64,000 nucleotides of DNA from Sphingobium psychrophilum (GCF_012927105.1 NZ_JABBFV010000024.1:1-64000), one strand, 5' to 3'; shown: positions 17,688 through 25,987, numbered from the stretch's first letter. Notes: generated by a model not told the origin, from the sequence alone. Translations and numbers: made by a program.

Positions 17688-17753
17688 GTGTTCCCGCGAA
17701 GGCGGGAACCCAGTTCAAACGGCAGGACTGGGTTCCCGCCTTCGCGGGAACAC
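17688..17753. repeat. 26-bp perfect inverted repeat, TTCCCGCGAAGGCGGGAA family
   Basis: Arms 17688-17713 and 17728-17753 are exact reverse complements. Each arm contains its own small palindrome (TTCCCGC-GAAG-GCGGGAA), so the element can fold as one long stem or as two short hairpins. Related elements are at 19841-19908, 21097-21128 and 51949-52033. No coding content. Confidence 0.85.
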
Positions 17754-17898
17754 CCTTGCTTAAAAAAATCGGACATCCCGCGGGATAGCGGCAGAATATG
17801 CTGCCCCGGTTCGCAATTAAAGTCGGCGACAGTGCCTATTCACCCCATATCGGGCTTTCGCCCCGCGGCATAAGGATAGGCTGAACCCCAGAACCACA

Positions 17899-19302
17899 AT
17901 GGCGAGCACCTCGACGATGCATCAATCCAACCGATCCCTGCTGGACATCGACCGCGACCATCTGATCCACCCGGTCACCTCCTTCCGCGGGCATGAGGCG
18001 CATGGCGCGCTGCTTCTGGAAAGTGGCAAGGGCATGTGGTTGAAGGATAGGGAAGGCAAGGAACTGCTCGACGCCTTTGCCGGCCTGTGGTGCGTCAATG
18101 TCGGCTATGGCCACGACAGCATTGCCGAGGTGGCGGCCGAGCAGATGCGCCGGTTGCCCTACGCGACCGGATATTTCCATTTCGGCAGCGAACCGGCCGT
18201 ACGGCTGGCGCAGCGGCTCGTGGACCTTAGCCCCGAAGGCCTCGACCATGTCTATTTCACGCTGGGCGGGTCGGACGCGGTGGATAGCGCGATCCGCTAT
18301 ATAACCCATTATTACAACGCGATCGGCAAGCCGGAAAAGAAGCAGTTCATTGCATTGGAGCGCGGCTATCACGGGTCGAGCAGCACGGGCGCGGGGCTGA
18401 CGGCGCTGGCAAATTTCCACCGCGGGTTCGACCTGCCGCTGCGCTGGCAACATCATATCGCGTCGCCCTATCCCTATCGCAGCGATCTGGAAGGGGACGA
18501 TGCCGCGATCATCGCGCGGTCGGTGCAGGATTTGAAGGACAAGGTGGCGACGCTGGGCGCGGACACTGTCGCCGCCTTCTTCTGCGAGCCGATCCAGGGA
18601 TCGGGCGGCGTGATCGTGCCGCCGGTGGGCTGGCTGAAGGCGATGCGCGAGACGTGCACGCAGCTCGATATCCTGTTCGTCACCGATGAGGTCATCACCG
18701 GCTTTGGCCGCACTGGTCCCATGTTCGCCTGCGAAGCGGAGGGGGTGACGCCGGACCTGATGACGTTGGCCAAGGGGCTGACCGCCGGCTATGTGCCGAT
18801 GGGCGCGCTGTTGATGTCGGACAAGGTGTATCAGGGGATCGCCAACGGCGCGGCACCCGATGTCGCGATCGGCCATGGCGCGACTTATTCTGGGCATCCC
18901 GTCAGTGCGGCGGTGGGGCTGGAGGTGCTGCGCCTCTATACCGATGGCGGGATATTGGCGAACGGGCAGAGGGTCGCCGCGCGCTTCGACGCGGGGCTGG
19001 CGGGGTTGGTCGATCATCCGATGGTGGGCGACACGCGCGGCCGCGGCCTGCTGGGCGCGATCGAGCTGGTTGCGGACAAGGGCAGCAAGGCGCGGTTCGA
19101 TCCCGGCCTGAAACTGGCCGACCGGTTGTTCGCCAAAGCCTATGACAATGGCGTCATTTTCCGCGCCTTTGCCGATAATATCATCGGCCTGGCACCTGCG
19201 CTCTGCGCGTCGGACGGGGAGATGGACGAGATATTCGCCCGCATCGCCAAGACGCTGGACGACATGCTCGAAGAAGCGGATATTCGCGCGGCGCTGGGAT
19301 AA
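17899..19302 (+). CDS. Class III PLP-dependent aminotransferase
   Basis: A 467-residue omega-amino acid:pyruvate-type transaminase. Seen: DAFAGLWCVNVGYGH, YFTLGGSDAVDSAIR, RGYHGSSSTGAG (PLP phosphate region), FCEPIQGSGGVIVPP, FVTDEVITGFGRTG with the PLP-ring Asp, and MTLAKGLTAGYVPMGA with the Schiff-base lysine. It should move the amino group of a diamine or omega-amino acid to pyruvate or 2-oxoglutarate, making the aldehyde for the dehydrogenases nearby. ATG 17899 lacks a clear Shine-Dalgarno; ATG 17917 is an alternative. A GGCAG-AATATG-CTGCC motif about 100 bases upstream could be a regulator site. The Lrp gene follows 19 bases later. Confidence 0.85.
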   Translation: MASTSTMHQSNRSLLDIDRDHLIHPVTSFRGHEAHGALLLESGKGMWLKDREGKELLDAFAGLWCVNVGYGHDSIAEVAAEQMRRLPYATGYFHFGSEPAVRLAQRLVDLSPEGLDHVYFTLGGSDAVDSAIRYITHYYNAIGKPEKKQFIALERGYHGSSSTGAGLTALANFHRGFDLPLRWQHHIASPYPYRSDLEGDDAAIIARSVQDLKDKVATLGADTVAAFFCEPIQGSGGVIVPPVGWLKAMRETCTQLDILFVTDEVITGFGRTGPMFACEAEGVTPDLMTLAKGLTAGYVPMGALLMSDKVYQGIANGAAPDVAIGHGATYSGHPVSAAVGLEVLRLYTDGGILANGQRVAARFDAGLAGLVDHPMVGDTRGRGLLGAIELVADKGSKARFDPGLKLADRLFAKAYDNGVIFRAFADNIIGLAPALCASDGEMDEIFARIAKTLDDMLEEADIRAALG

Positions 19303-19321
19303 GAAACGGGGAGCAAGGCAT

Positions 19322-19816
19322 ATGTTGGGCGGACCCAGACTGGACAGGATCGACCTGAAAATCCTGACGCAGCTTCAGCAGTCGGGCCGGATCACCAATG
19401 TCGAGCTGGCCGATGCGGTCGGCCTGTCCCCCAGCCCGTGCCTGACCCGCGTGAAGCGGCTGGAGAAAGCGGGCTATATCACCGGCTATGGCGCGCATAT
19501 CAACCTGCACAAGCTGGGTGAATATCTGACCGTCTTTACCGAGGTGACGCTGACCGAGCACCGGGCGGGCGATTTTTCCCGGTTCGAAACGCGCATCCGC
19601 AAGCTGGACGAAATCGTCGAATGTCATCTGGTCAGCGGCGGATATGATTACCTGCTGAAGTTCGTGACGCGCGGCGTGGGCCATTATCAGTCGATCATCG
19701 AGGGGATGCTGGAAAGCGATTACGGCATCGAGAAATATTTCAGCTATGTCGTGATCAAGTCGCCCTTCATCAAACATCATTATCCGATCCAGCATCTGTT
19801 CGGGGAACAGAGATAG
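19322..19816 (+). CDS. Lrp/AsnC-family transcriptional regulator
   Basis: A 164-residue regulator with an N-terminal helix-turn-helix (RITNVELADAVGLSPSPCLTRVKRLEKAGYI) and a C-terminal RAM ligand-binding domain (HLVSGGYDYLLKF). GGGGAG precedes ATG 19322. Co-directional with the aminotransferase 19 bases upstream, so probably the local regulator of the island responding to an amino acid or its derivative. Confidence 0.9.
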   Translation: MLGGPRLDRIDLKILTQLQQSGRITNVELADAVGLSPSPCLTRVKRLEKAGYITGYGAHINLHKLGEYLTVFTEVTLTEHRAGDFSRFETRIRKLDEIVECHLVSGGYDYLLKFVTRGVGHYQSIIEGMLESDYGIEKYFSYVVIKSPFIKHHYPIQHLFGEQR

Positions 19817-19840
19817 GATCGTAGCGGAGCCTTCGAGTAG

Positions 19841-19908
19841 CGTTCCCCGGCGAAGGCCGGGGTCCAGTTCGGCCGTTTGATCTGGACCCCGGCCTTCGCC
19901 GGGGAACG
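19841..19908. repeat. 27-bp perfect inverted repeat
   Basis: Arms 19841-19867 and 19882-19908 are exact reverse complements (CGTTCCCCGGCGAAGGCCGG... type), each with an internal palindrome, around a 14-base loop. Same architecture as 17688-17753 but with CCCCGGCGAAGGCCGGGG as the core instead of CCCGCGAAGGCGGG. It lies between the Lrp gene and the amidohydrolase and could end the Lrp transcript, though no T-run follows. Confidence 0.85.
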
Positions 19909-19937
19909 GAATGGGATATAGGAACTCATTTTTTGCC

Positions 19938-21092
19938 ATGACCGACATATCCGACCTGATCGAACCGCTTGTCGCGTTCCGGCGCGACATTCATGCGCAT
20001 CCTGAGCTGGGTTTCTGCGAGCATCGCACGGCTGGCCGCATTGCCGAGCAACTGCGCGCGCTGGGGCTGGAGGTGCATGAGGGGATCGGACGGACCGGGG
20101 TGGTCGGCGTGTTGCGCAACGGGGCGTCGGGGCGCAGCATCGGGCTGCGGGCGGACATGGACGCGCTGCCGATACAGGAACAGACCAACCTGCCCTATGC
20201 CAGTATGACGCCCGGCAGTTTCCATGGTTGCGGCCATGACGGGCATGTAGCGATGCTGCTGGGCGCGGCGCACCATTTGAGCCGCAGCCGGAATTTCGAT
20301 GGGACGGTGAATTTCTTCTTCCAGCCCGCCGAGGAAGGCCAGGGCGGCGCGCGCGAGATGGTCAATGAGGGATTGTTCGAGCGTTTTCCGTGTGACCGGG
20401 TGTTCGGGCTGCATAATTGGCCCGACCTGCCCGCCGGCACGATCGCGACGCGGCCCGGCCCGATCATGGGCGCGGCGGACAAGTTCGAAATCCGGCTGGA
20501 GGGGCGCGGCGGCCATGCCGCGATCCCGCAGGATACGCCCGACGCGATTTTTGCTGCAGCAGCATTGGTGCAGCAATTGAACGCCATCGTGTCGCGCCGG
20601 ATCGCGCCGACGGCGTCTGCCGTGCTCTCCATCACGCAGATCCATGGCGGGCATACGCATAATGTGATCCCCGAACTGGTGACGGTTTCAGGCACGGTGC
20701 GGACGTTCAATCCGAAGGTGCAGGACCGTATCGAGGCGTCCATTCGCGAGATCGTGGCGGGTGTCGCGTTGGCGAACGCATTGACCGCGACGGTCGATTA
20801 TCAGCGCTATTATCCTGCGACGATCAACGACGCGGAAGCGGCGCAGGAGGCTTTGGACGCGGCGGCGAGTGTGGGTATCGCGCAACTGGCACCCGACCCG
20901 GCCTTCACGTCGGAGGATTTCGCCTTCATGCTCCAGGCGTGCAAGGGTGCCTATATCTGGCTGGGGCAGGCCAAGGCGGAGGGGTCGATGCCGCTGCACA
21001 ATCCGCATTATGATTTCAACGACGATGTGCTGGGGCTGGGCATCAGGCTGCATGTCGCGCTGGCGGAGCGGCATTTGGGGCTGGGTGGCTGA
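19938..21092 (+). CDS. M20-family amidohydrolase (N-acyl amino acid / hippurate hydrolase type)
   Basis: A 384-residue zinc-dependent aminoacylase. Seen: RRDIHAHPELGF at the N-terminus, GLRADMDALPI with a metal Asp, GCGHDGHVAMLLGAA, FFFQPAEEGQGGAREM with the catalytic Glu pair, and GGHAAIPQDTPDAI from the lid domain. Such enzymes remove acyl groups from amino acids (hippurate, N-acetyl-amino acids, indole-amino acid conjugates). ATG 19938 is preferred over ATG 19911 because it puts DLIEPLVAFRRDIHAHPE at the normal place. Last gene of the catabolic island; co-directional with the Lrp gene but separated by the repeat. Confidence 0.85.
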   Translation: MTDISDLIEPLVAFRRDIHAHPELGFCEHRTAGRIAEQLRALGLEVHEGIGRTGVVGVLRNGASGRSIGLRADMDALPIQEQTNLPYASMTPGSFHGCGHDGHVAMLLGAAHHLSRSRNFDGTVNFFFQPAEEGQGGAREMVNEGLFERFPCDRVFGLHNWPDLPAGTIATRPGPIMGAADKFEIRLEGRGGHAAIPQDTPDAIFAAAALVQQLNAIVSRRIAPTASAVLSITQIHGGHTHNVIPELVTVSGTVRTFNPKVQDRIEASIREIVAGVALANALTATVDYQRYYPATINDAEAAQEALDAAASVGIAQLAPDPAFTSEDFAFMLQACKGAYIWLGQAKAEGSMPLHNPHYDFNDDVLGLGIRLHVALAERHLGLGG

Positions 21093-21096
21093 GCTA

Positions 21097-21128
21097 CTGC
21101 GTGTTCCCGCCTGCGCGGGAACACGCAG
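21097..21128. repeat. Single 14-bp hairpin of the GTTCCCGC repeat family
   Basis: CTGCGTGTTCCCGC at 21097-21110 pairs exactly with 21115-21128 across a 4-base loop. It sits in the 55-base gap between two convergent genes, where it may slow transcription from both sides although no T-run follows. Confidence 0.75.
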
Positions 21129-21147
21129 CGCTTTGAAGAAGGGCTTG

Positions 21148-21855
21148 CTAAAGGCTAAAGCCGAAGCCGATGACCGCCATGGTCGATTGTCGCGTGTCGC
21201 CAGACGCGCGGGCGAGGCGGCAGGTGGGGCCGAGCAGTCGTTCATGGACGATCGCGGTGTAGAGGTTGAGTTTGGGCGTCAGGCGATAGCGCAGGCGCAG
21301 CGTCCCTTCCCCTTCTGTAAAGCCTGATCGCGTCGCCTCCGCCACGCTCGATTGCGCCGACCAGCCGACCGCGACGCGCGGTTCCAGATAGAGCCGCGGC
21401 GTGATCGGCAGTTGATAGACGATCTGGCCCTCCCCGGTCAGATTGCCCTCGTCAGAGAGAAACACATAGGTTTCCCAGCCCAGCCGCGTGCCGACATTGC
21501 CCTGGACGCCGACGATCGCGTGGGTGTCGCGCCGGTGCGGCGTGACATCCTTGCGCACGCCGACCAGCAGCGTCGCATTGCCGACGGTGCGGCCATAGAA
21601 GAGGCGGGCCTGCACCTCGTCAATCTGGTTGCCGAGCGCGCCGCCGCCCTGGGTCACCAGCATGATCTGGTCGGTGGCGTCGCCCAGCGAAAATGTGCCG
21701 TCCCACAGGAAGACGTCGCTGCCCCGGCCCCCGCGGAGTTCGATCAGGTCGAAGCCGCCGCTGAGCGTCCAGGCGTTCGTATCCTGCGCGGCGGCGGGCG
21801 CTGCAATGAGTAGCGCGCATAAGTAGAGGAAGCCCAGACAGGCGGAACGCGGCAT
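21148..21855 (-). CDS. CopB-like outer-membrane copper resistance protein, short paralogue
   Basis: A 235-residue exported protein with a clear signal peptide (LGFLYLCALLIAAPAAAQ) and beta-barrel strands. It repeats the CopB barrel signatures of its neighbour: LFYGRTVGNATLLVGVRKDV, GLSDEGN-like loop, PRLYLEPRVAVGWSAQS and RYRLTPKLNLYTAIVHERLLG. It lacks the His/Met-rich N-terminal domain that lets CopB bind copper, so it is probably a barrel-only paralogue. It starts 140 bases after the copB stop on the same strand and may be the last gene of the copper operon. The C-terminal GFSL ends with a hydrophobic residue rather than Phe. Confidence 0.75.
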   Translation of the reverse strand: MPRSACLGFLYLCALLIAAPAAAQDTNAWTLSGGFDLIELRGGRGSDVFLWDGTFSLGDATDQIMLVTQGGGALGNQIDEVQARLFYGRTVGNATLLVGVRKDVTPHRRDTHAIVGVQGNVGTRLGWETYVFLSDEGNLTGEGQIVYQLPITPRLYLEPRVAVGWSAQSSVAEATRSGFTEGEGTLRLRYRLTPKLNLYTAIVHERLLGPTCRLARASGDTRQSTMAVIGFGFSL

Positions 21856-21995
21856 CTACCCTGATCCGTTCTTTTCGGTATCGATCAGGAGCCTAGGCAA
21901 GCGGCGCAACGCTATAGCGCGAAGCGCGCGCACGGACGCGGCCATGATGACAAATTCATGGCGGCGGGCAGCAGCTTATGCCGCAATGACTCGCA

Positions 21996-22961
21996 TTAGA
22001 ACCAGAAGCGGATGCCCATCACCAGGCTGGTGGCCGACGCCCCTTCCCCCGCGGCGCGGGCGTAGCGCGCGGTATCGCCAAAGCTGCGTTCCCAATGGAC
22101 GCCGACATAGGGCGCAAATTCGCGGGCCAATTCGTAACGCAGGCGCAGGCCGAGTTCGATGGTGGAGAGGCCGGAGCCGATGCCCAGTTCCGGCACGTCC
22201 TGCGCGGCGATATTCACTTCGGCCGCGGGTTGCAGGACGAGGCGCTGGGTGATGCGCTGGTCGTAGCTGCCCTCGACCCGGACATGGGCGTCGCCCTTGT
22301 CGGACAGGAAGGCCTGCGCCTCCAGTTCGAACCAATAGGGGGCGAGGCCTTCGATGCCGATCGTGGCGTAGGTGCGCTGGGGCTGGGGACGGAAATCCTG
22401 GCGGACGCCCGCGACGAGGTTCCACCAGGGATCGATCGCGCGGCTGTAGAGCGCCTGGAGTTCGGCGCTTTCGAGCAGACCGTCGACGTCCCCCTCCCCT
22501 TCCGACTTGATGGCGAGGCGGTTGATGTCGCCGCCGATCCAGCCTTCGCCTTCCCAGGCATAGCCGTCCGCGCCCTTTTGCGCGCGATATTCGAGGCGGT
22601 CGAGCATGAGTTTGGAGAAGGTCATGCCGCCGCTTTCCTTCAGCATGGCGGCGCGGGCGCGGGCCATGGTGGCGGGATCGTAAAAGGCTTCGGCGGCGCG
22701 GTCGGTCGGGACCGGGGGAGCGACGCCTTTGGGCACGCCATCGTCCGATGCGGGCATGGTGTGGCCGGCATGGGGATTGACCGGTTCCGCTGGCGCGGGG
22801 ACGCTATGACCCGCATGTGGATCGACAGGTTCGGCGGCTGTTGGCGCGGCTTCCGCCTGCGGCATTTGGTGAACGCTATGGTCCATCTGGCCATGGTCTT
22901 GGGCGATTGCGGGCGTTGCGATGCCGACGAGCAGGGCGGCGGCGGCGAGCAGGCGCTTCAT
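21996..22961 (-). CDS. copB: Copper resistance protein B, outer membrane
   Basis: A 321-residue outer-membrane protein. A signal peptide (MKRLLAAAALLVGIATPAIAQ) is followed by about 80 residues rich in His and Met (DHGQMDHSVHQM and two DPHAGHS/NPHAGHT repeats) for copper binding, then the barrel: LMLDRLEYR, AGVRQDFRPQ, LRYELAREFAPYVGVHWER, and the terminal GIRFWF with the aromatic barrel signal. ATG 22961 overlaps the copA stop by four bases. CopB and CopA together sequester and oxidise copper at the cell envelope. Confidence 0.92.
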   Translation of the reverse strand: MKRLLAAAALLVGIATPAIAQDHGQMDHSVHQMPQAEAAPTAAEPVDPHAGHSVPAPAEPVNPHAGHTMPASDDGVPKGVAPPVPTDRAAEAFYDPATMARARAAMLKESGGMTFSKLMLDRLEYRAQKGADGYAWEGEGWIGGDINRLAIKSEGEGDVDGLLESAELQALYSRAIDPWWNLVAGVRQDFRPQPQRTYATIGIEGLAPYWFELEAQAFLSDKGDAHVRVEGSYDQRITQRLVLQPAAEVNIAAQDVPELGIGSGLSTIELGLRLRYELAREFAPYVGVHWERSFGDTARYARAAGEGASATSLVMGIRFWF

Positions 22962-24700
22962 GCTGCGTCCTCCGCGGGGCGGACCGTGACGACGCGCATC
23001 ATCCCGGTGTGCATATGCATCAGCATATGACAGTGGAAGGCCCAGTCGCCCAGGGCATCGGCGGTCAGGTCGAAGCTGATCTTGCCGCCGGGCAGGACGT
23101 TGACCGTATGCTTGCGCGGATTGTGGGTGGGATCGTCGCCGGTCAGCAATTGGAAGAAATGACCGTGGATATGGATGGGGTGCGGCATCATCGTGTCGTT
23201 GATGAGGGTGATGCGGACCCGCTCGTTGTGGCGGAAGGCGATGGGGTCCGCGCCGTCGGACAGCTTCACCCCGTCGAAGGACCACATATAGCGTTCCATA
23301 TTCGCGGTCAGGTGGATGTCGAGCGAGCGGGTGGGCGTGCGGATGTCCTGATTGGGTTCGAGCGACCGCAGATCGGCATAGGTGAGGACGCGATGATCGA
23401 CATCCTCCAGCCCCGTCGGTCGGTCTGCGGTGCGATCGGCGGGCATGGAGGAGAGGGTCGCGACGCCCGGTCCCATGGGAACTTCGGGGGCAGCCGAGGG
23501 GTCGAGCATCTTCATACTATGGCCGGACATGCTGTCATTGGCGGGCTGGCTTAGGTCGATGACGCCCCCCTGCCCCATGTCCATGCCCGCCATGTCCATG
23601 CCCATGTCCTTCATGGTGAGCAGCGGGCGCTGGCGAAGGTCGGGGATCGGCGCGACCATGCCGATCTGCGGCGCGAGCGTGGCGCGGACCTGGCCGGAGC
23701 GGTCGATGGCTTCGGCGATCAGACCATAGGCTTTCGCTTCGGTCGGCTGGACGATGACGTCATAGGTTTCGGCGATGCCGATCTGAAACTCGTCCGTCTC
23801 GACCGGCTGGACATGCTGGCCGTCGCACTGGACCACGGTCATGGGAAGGCCGGGCAGGCGGACGTTGAAATTGGTCATGGCCGATGCGTTGATGATGCGC
23901 AGGCGGACGCGCTCGCCGGGCGTGAACAGGCCGGTCCAGTTTTCGGGCGTGCCATGACCGTTGATGAGGAAGCTGTAGGTGGAGCCGGTGACATCGGAAA
24001 TGTCGGTCGGGTCCATGCGCATCTTGCCCCAGTCCATCCGGTCCCTGAGCGGCTGGTCCTTCCCCGCGAGCAGGCCGGCAAGCGTTTGGCGCTGAAAATT
24101 ATGGTATCCGCCCATTTGCTTGAGGCGTTTGAGCAGGACATGCGGATGCACCGGCGACCAGTCGGCCAGCACGATCACATGTTCGCGGGTGGCCTGCACC
24201 GGATCGACGCCGGCGGGATCGATGACGATCGGGCCATAATGACCCATCGCCTCCTGCATGCCCGAATGGCTGTGATACCAGTAGGTGCCGGACTGGCGGA
24301 TGGGGAAGTCGTAGGTGAAGGTTTCGCCGGGACGGATGCCGGGGAAGCTGACGCCGGGCACGCCGTCCATCTGGAAGGGGACGATCAGGCCGTGCCAGTG
24401 GATCGAGGTGTCTTCCTTCAGGCTGTTGGTGACGGCGAGTTGGACGCGCTGCCCTTCCTTCAGGCGGATCAGCGGCGCGGGAACGGTGCCGTTGATCGTG
24501 ATCGCATGGGCGGACCGGCCCCCGGTGCCGAAATGGCTTTCCCCCACGGTCAGGGCGATACGATCGCCCGACAGGACGCCCGGTGCGGGGCGGAGGCCCG
24601 GCGTGCCGCTTTGCGCCCAGGCGGGGAAGGCGCCCGCAAGGCTGAGCGCCGCGGCGCTTTTGATGAGGGTGCGGCGGTCGAGGGCGATGGGTGTCGTCAT
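22958..24700 (-). CDS. copA: Copper resistance multicopper oxidase CopA
   Basis: A 580-residue periplasmic multicopper oxidase. A Tat signal (DRRTLIKSAAALSLAGA) leads into cupredoxin domains; copper ligands are seen as HWHG at residues 101-104, YHSHSG at 142-147, HPIHIHGHFF and HCHMLMHMHTGM near the C-terminus. A Met-rich loop (MKDMGMDMAGMDMGQGG) in the last third is the usual Cu(I) acceptor site of CopA/PcoA. It should oxidise Cu(I) to the less toxic Cu(II). It starts 24 bases after the sigma factor gene, so it is read from the same transcript as the sensor genes. Confidence 0.94.
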   Translation of the reverse strand: MTTPIALDRRTLIKSAAALSLAGAFPAWAQSGTPGLRPAPGVLSGDRIALTVGESHFGTGGRSAHAITINGTVPAPLIRLKEGQRVQLAVTNSLKEDTSIHWHGLIVPFQMDGVPGVSFPGIRPGETFTYDFPIRQSGTYWYHSHSGMQEAMGHYGPIVIDPAGVDPVQATREHVIVLADWSPVHPHVLLKRLKQMGGYHNFQRQTLAGLLAGKDQPLRDRMDWGKMRMDPTDISDVTGSTYSFLINGHGTPENWTGLFTPGERVRLRIINASAMTNFNVRLPGLPMTVVQCDGQHVQPVETDEFQIGIAETYDVIVQPTEAKAYGLIAEAIDRSGQVRATLAPQIGMVAPIPDLRQRPLLTMKDMGMDMAGMDMGQGGVIDLSQPANDSMSGHSMKMLDPSAAPEVPMGPGVATLSSMPADRTADRPTGLEDVDHRVLTYADLRSLEPNQDIRTPTRSLDIHLTANMERYMWSFDGVKLSDGADPIAFRHNERVRITLINDTMMPHPIHIHGHFFQLLTGDDPTHNPRKHTVNVLPGGKISFDLTADALGDWAFHCHMLMHMHTGMMRVVTVRPAEDAA

Positions 24701-24724
24701 GCCCTGTCATACGCGGGTGGGCTG

Positions 24725-25282
24725 CTAATCCCTCAAAATTTCGGTCAATTTCGCGCGGGCGCGATAGAGGCGGGTTTCGACCGCTTTTTGCGTGACGCCC
24801 AGCACCTGCGCCGCCTCCGCCTGGCTCATCTGTTCGATGGTGCGGAGGAGAAGGACGTCCTTGAGATTGGCGGGCAGCGTTGCGATGGCGGCGTTTATGC
24901 GGGCGACTTCACGGTGCGAGTGGGCGGCTTCCTCCGGCGTGGCGTCGGACGCGGCGATTTCGAGCGCGTCGTCGAGCGGCTTGGCGAAGGCGAAGAAGCG
25001 GCGGACGGCGCGGCGGCGCGCCCAATCGCGACATTTGTTAAGCGCGATGCGGGCGATCCAGATACGGAACGGGCGGGCGCCGTCATAGCGGGCGAGCGCG
25101 GCGAAGGCGGCGACGAATGTTTCCTGCGTGATGTCGAGCGCTTCGTCGCCATCGCCGACATGGCCGCGGGCGAGGCGATAGACGGCGTCGCGGTGCCGCG
25201 CCATCAGCGCGCCATAGGCCGCCTGATGGCCCGCCAGCGCACTGGCGGCAAGCGTCCGGTCGTCGGGTTCGGGATGACTCAC
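24725..25282 (-). CDS. ECF sigma factor, CnrH-like
   Basis: A 185-residue extracytoplasmic-function sigma factor. Region 2 includes DEALDITQETFVAAFAAL and FRIWIARIALNKCRDWARRR; region 4 includes LKDVLLLRTIEQMSQAEAAQVLGVTQKAVETRLYRAR. It starts with GTG 25282, one base after the sensor stop. Context fixes its role: it follows genes for a CnrX-like sensor and a CnrY-like anti-sigma protein, the reverse-listed CnrY-X-H arrangement, and is followed by copA. I infer it drives this operon, and possibly copC-copD, when metal is sensed. Confidence 0.88.
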   Translation of the reverse strand: MSHPEPDDRTLAASALAGHQAAYGALMARHRDAVYRLARGHVGDGDEALDITQETFVAAFAALARYDGARPFRIWIARIALNKCRDWARRRAVRRFFAFAKPLDDALEIAASDATPEEAAHSHREVARINAAIATLPANLKDVLLLRTIEQMSQAEAAQVLGVTQKAVETRLYRARAKLTEILRD

Positions 25283-25283
25283 C

Positions 25284-25730
25284 TTATCGGGTTGTCTGGG
25301 CGGGCTGGGTCAGCGCCTTGACGATGGCGGCGTCGAACTGGGCCGCCTGATCGGGCCGCAGCACGCCGCGCATCGCAAAGATATGCTGGAGCGTTTCCTT
25401 TTGCAGTTGGCCCATCACATGATGCGAGCGGTCGACCGCTTCAGCCACTTTGGGGCCATAGCCATGTTCGCCCTCTATCGCGGCGGCGAGTCGTTCATTG
25501 TCGGCGCGCATTTCCGCCTCCAGCGCTTCGCGGCGAGTGGCGAAAGCGGCCTCCAGTGCGTGGATGCGCTGTTCTTGCGTAGCGTCGAGGGTCAGCCGCT
25601 GATGCAGCAGGGCATGGACTTCGCTTTCCACCCGCGGCGCGGGCGCGAGCCAGGTGCGCGCGACCAGCACCGCCGCCAGCGCGGCGGCGAAAGCGACCAG
25701 CGCCACCAGCGCATAGCGGCGAACTGTCAT
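25284..25730 (-). CDS. Periplasmic metal sensor, CnrX-like
   Basis: A 148-residue membrane-anchored sensor: one N-terminal helix (residues 6-28) and a mainly helical periplasmic domain. Five residues, H39, H43, E60, H116 and M120, reproduce the metal site of Cupriavidus CnrX (H42, H46, E63, H119, M123 as I recall it), each displaced by exactly three positions, in HALLH, the helix around HALE, and QHIFAM. CnrX senses Ni(II) and Co(II) and frees the sigma factor from CnrY. Start overlaps the anti-sigma stop by four bases. Which metal this one reads is open, since the genes it controls are for copper. Confidence 0.85.
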   Translation of the reverse strand: MTVRRYALVALVAFAAALAAVLVARTWLAPAPRVESEVHALLHQRLTLDATQEQRIHALEAAFATRREALEAEMRADNERLAAAIEGEHGYGPKVAEAVDRSHHVMGQLQKETLQHIFAMRGVLRPDQAAQFDAAIVKALTQPAQTTR

Positions 25731-25987
25731 TGGCCGAGCAGGCGTGATGGCGCATAGTCGGACATGCCGATCGGCATGGGCGCGGCTTGCGCGGGTGCGG
25801 CGGGCAGGATGCTGCCGGCCCAGCCGATGCCGACCGCCAGCAGGCCAGCGAGCGCCAGACTGCGCCGCGCCGTGATCTGGTCGCGCCTTTGGGCAAGCCC
25901 GGCCATCACGGCGGCGTCCATGTCCGCCAGCCGCGCATCGGTTGGCATCGCCCGCGCCGTCGCCAGCAACTCATCCAGATCGGTCAT
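25727..25987 (-). CDS. Small membrane anti-sigma factor, CnrY-like
   Basis: An 86-residue protein with a short cytoplasmic N-terminus (DELLATARAMPTDARLADMDAAV), one membrane helix at about residues 43-63 and a short periplasmic tail. This matches the layout of CnrY, whose cytosolic helices clamp the sigma factor. Assignment rests mainly on size, topology and position as first gene of the Y-X-H trio. Two adjacent ATG codons (25990 and 25987) follow GGAG; 25987 has the better spacing. Confidence 0.7.
   Translation of the reverse strand: MTDLDELLATARAMPTDARLADMDAAVMAGLAQRRDQITARRSLALAGLLAVGIGWAGSILPAAPAQAAPMPIGMSDYAPSRLLGQ

Noticed and set aside
16512..19908. CRISPR array
   Set aside because: The repeats are single dispersed palindromes between genes, not regularly spaced direct repeats with spacers, and no cas gene is present.
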